NCBI GenBank assembly: GCA_043759735.1
Contig: JAYUQC010000180.1
Span: forward strand, 1 to 26,135
Length of the DNA: 26,135 nucleotides
Direction of reading: 5' to 3'
Source of the DNA: CAISIP01 sp043759735
GTDB lineage: Bacteria > Pseudomonadota > Gammaproteobacteria > Burkholderiales > Burkholderiaceae_C
A program made the position numbers and the translations under genes. Below, piece by piece: positions 24,204-26,135 of the stretch. The notes under the pieces were generated by a model. The model was not told the origin of the DNA and ran no database searches. It worked only from the letters and a program-made list of their open reading frames with translations. Within the stretch, counting starts at the first letter, position 1. Every line of letters starts with the position of its first letter.

Positions 24204-24653
24204 TCATATTTCCAGCAAATCAAAGCTGGTCGTGATGCTGGCGGTCTTGCCCAACATCACCGTGGCCGAACAGTACTTGTCGTGGCTCATGGCTATCGCG
24301 CGTTCCACCGCGGCCGCCGGCACGCCACGGCCGGAAACGCTGAAATGCATGTGAATGGCGGTGAATACCTTGGGGTCGGTTTCGGCCCGTTCGGCCGTGA
24401 GTTTGCATGAACACTGGTGCACGTCATGCCGACCGCGTTTGAGGATCAGTACCACGTCGTAGGCGGTGCAGCCGCCGGCACCGGCCAGCAAGGTTTCCAT
24501 TGGGCGTGGCGCCAGGTTCTGGCCCCCGTTGTCAGGCTTGGTGGCGTCGGGCGCGCCGTCCATCACCAGTGTGTGGCCACTGCCGGTCTCGGCCAGAAAG
24601 CCCATCCCCGAGCGGGTACCCGCGTGTCCTGTCCAGCTGACGGTGCATTCCAT
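24204..24653 (-). CDS. OsmC-family protein
   Basis: The 149-residue protein belongs to the OsmC/Ohr fold, whose members reduce organic peroxides with a two-cysteine site. Family features are the start MECTVSWTGHAG, the central helix RPMETLLAGAGGCTAYDVVL with one conserved cysteine, a second cysteine in VHQCSCKLTAER, and the C-terminal KYCSATVMLGKTASITTSF. This pattern fits the YhfA-like OsmC subgroup better than Ohr. The ATG at 24653 is preferred to one at 24716 because a GGAG precedes it and the family N-terminus begins there. It is divergent from ilvA. Confidence 0.92.
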   Translation of the reverse strand: MECTVSWTGHAGTRSGMGFLAETGSGHTLVMDGAPDATKPDNGGQNLAPRPMETLLAGAGGCTAYDVVLILKRGRHDVHQCSCKLTAERAETDPKVFTAIHMHFSVSGRGVPAAAVERAIAMSHDKYCSATVMLGKTASITTSFDLLEI

Positions 24654-24767
24654 GGTGTGTCGATCTCCAGATGAATCAGTGGGGCCATCGCATCGCACGA
24701 TCTGCCAATGGCGCATTTTCGCCCATGGCGCGCACGCTTATCATCCTAAGTCAGCACCCGCGTCCCC

Positions 24768-26135
24768 ATGAAAACCAAATCCCTGACCCCTGCCGACTAT
24801 CTCAAGAAGATCCTGACCGCCCGTGTCTATGATGTGGCAGTGGAAACGCCACTCGAGCCGGCACGTAACCTCAGCCGCCGGCTGCACAACAAGGTGCTGC
24901 TCAAGCGCGAAGACCAACAGCCGGTGCGCAGCTTCAAATTGCGCGGGGCCTACAACAAGATGGTCCAGTTGAGCGCCGAGCAACTGGCGCGGGGCGTCAT
25001 CTGTGCCTCGGCCGGCAACCATGCGCAGGGCGTGGCGCTCAGCGCGCACAAGCTGGGCGCGCGGGCCGTCATCGTCATGCCGACCACCACGCCGCAGGTC
25101 AAGGTGGATGCCGTCAAGGCGCTGGGGGGCGAGACGGTGCTGGTGGGCGACAGCTATTCCGACGCCTACGAGCACGCGCTCTCGCTGCAACAACAGCAGG
25201 GCCTGACCTTCGTGCACCCGTTCGACGACCCGGATGTGATCGCCGGCCAGGGCACGGTGGCGATGGAGATCCTGCGCCAGCACCAAGGCCCGCTCGATGC
25301 GGTTTTCGTCGCGATCGGCGGCGGTGGCCTGATCTCGGGCGTGGCCGCCTACATCAAGGCCATTCGCCCCGATGTGCGCGTGATCGGCGTCCAGACCCGC
25401 GATTCCGACGCCATGCTGCAGTCGGTGCGGCGCGGCAAACGGGTGGCGCTGGCCGACGTGGGGCTGTTTTCCGACGGCACCGCGGTCAAGCTGGTCGGCG
25501 CCGAGACCTTCCGCGTCGCCCGCGAATTGGTCGACGACTACGTGGTTGTCGATACCGACGCCGTTTGTGCGGCGATCAAGGACGTTTTCCAGGACACCCG
25601 CAGCATTCTCGAGCCCGCTGGCGCCCTGGGTGTGGCGGCGATCAAGCAGTACGTTGCCGAACACAAGTGCAAGGGCCAGACCTTCGTCACCATCACCTGC
25701 GGCGCGAACATGAACTTCGACCGCCTGCGCTTCGTCGCCGAGCGTGCCGAGTTCGGCGAGGAGCGCGAAGCCTTGTTCGCGGTGACGATCCCCGAAGAGC
25801 GCGGTTCTTTCAAACACTTCTGTCAGCTGCTGGGCCCGCGTTCGGTGACTGAATTCAACTACCGCATCAGCGACGCCAACGAAGCCCACGTATTTGTCGG
25901 TGTCGCGATCACCCGGCGCGACGAGGCCGACCGCATTGAACGCCAGTTCGTCAAACACGGCTTCGCCACCGTCAACCTGACCGGCGACGAACTGGCCAAG
26001 GAACACGTCCGCCACATGGTCGGCGGCCGCAGCGAACTGGCGCGTGACGAACGCCTGTTCCGCTTCCAGTTCCCCGAACGCCCGGGCGCGCTGATGCGCT
26101 TTCTCGATGCGATGCACCCGGGATGGAACATCAGC
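24768..26135 (+). CDS. ilvA: Threonine dehydratase, biosynthetic (partial, window end)
   Basis: IlvA deaminates threonine to 2-oxobutanoate, the first step of isoleucine synthesis, using PLP. The visible 456 codons run off the window; the full protein is usually about 500-520 residues. The PLP lysine is K57 in VRSFKLRGAYNKM. Other motifs are CASAGNHAQGVA, the phosphate-binding GGGGLISG and ITCGANMNFDRL. Two ACT-like regulatory domains begin near residue 325 (LFAVTIPEERGSFKHFCQLL; FRFQFPERPGALMRFLDAM), which marks the isoleucine-inhibited biosynthetic form, not the short catabolic one. The frame is open throughout. The ATG at 24768 is the family start; no clear Shine-Dalgarno is seen. Confidence 0.96.
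   Translation, partial: MKTKSLTPADYLKKILTARVYDVAVETPLEPARNLSRRLHNKVLLKREDQQPVRSFKLRGAYNKMVQLSAEQLARGVICASAGNHAQGVALSAHKLGARAVIVMPTTTPQVKVDAVKALGGETVLVGDSYSDAYEHALSLQQQQGLTFVHPFDDPDVIAGQGTVAMEILRQHQGPLDAVFVAIGGGGLISGVAAYIKAIRPDVRVIGVQTRDSDAMLQSVRRGKRVALADVGLFSDGTAVKLVGAETFRVARELVDDYVVVDTDAVCAAIKDVFQDTRSILEPAGALGVAAIKQYVAEHKCKGQTFVTITCGANMNFDRLRFVAERAEFGEEREALFAVTIPEERGSFKHFCQLLGPRSVTEFNYRISDANEAHVFVGVAITRRDEADRIERQFVKHGFATVNLTGDELAKEHVRHMVGGRSELARDERLFRFQFPERPGALMRFLDAMHPGWNIS

Noticed and set aside
24741..26117. 458-codon minus-strand open frame antisense to ilvA
   Set aside because: The plus strand encodes IlvA with its PLP lysine and ACT domains; the antisense frame has no motif.

Overview
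The window is high-GC bacterial chromosome with short intergenic gaps and many 4-bp ATGA start/stop overlaps. Its gene content (groES-groEL, zwf next to a HexR-type regulator, a tal-pgi pair, an Omp32-type porin, Coq7, a FeeM-like N-acyl amino acid synthase) points to a betaproteobacterium of the Burkholderiales, most likely Comamonadaceae-like. This placement comes from protein resemblance and gene order; no database search was possible.

Layout. (1) 1-2.2 kb: groES-groEL on the plus strand, ending in a very strong hairpin shared with a convergent FeeM-like acyltransferase gene. (2) 3.2-7.6 kb, minus strand: tal, pgi, a YcaQ/AlkX-type DNA-glycosylase-like gene and a HAD hydrolase broken by a one-base frameshift. 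(3) 7.6-7.7 kb: a divergent control region with two overlapping sigma70-like promoters and a candidate HexR operator between them. (4) 7.7-10.2 kb, plus strand: zwf and hexR, separated by a 75-bp tandem repeat. Together these genes cover the glucose-6-phosphate branch point, pentose-phosphate carbon flow and its probable regulator. (5) 10.4-17.5 kb: a dipeptide/oligopeptide ABC importer. dppB, an M20D amidohydrolase, dppC, dppD and dppF lie on the minus strand; the substrate-binding protein is divergent on the plus strand and carries a frameshift. This part holds a 7-bp minisatellite and copies of a dispersed ~78-bp repeat, one of which forms the first codons of dppC. (6) 17.6-20.0 kb: a toxin-antitoxin cluster with FitAB-type VapBC, a truncated orphan ParE, an intact HepT/MntA pair, then a decayed stretch with an antitoxin remnant and a strong hairpin. 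(7) 20.0-22.0 kb: a DUF3047 lipoprotein and a trimeric porin, separated by a terminator. (8) 22.5-23.8 kb: a Phd/PIN toxin-antitoxin pair whose toxin stop codon overlaps the coq7 start by one base. (9) 23.9-26.1 kb: a DUF1640 coiled-coil membrane protein, an OsmC-family protein and divergent biosynthetic ilvA, cut by the window end.

No gene here clearly belongs to an undescribed system. The observations most worth a second look are the repeat-driven remodelling of gene junctions (zwf-hexR, dppC start, dppC-dppD), the toxin-antitoxin cluster with its decayed members, the toxin-coq7 coupling, and two frameshifts that are either real mutations or sequence errors. No tRNA, rRNA, CRISPR array, complete insertion sequence or prophage was seen.
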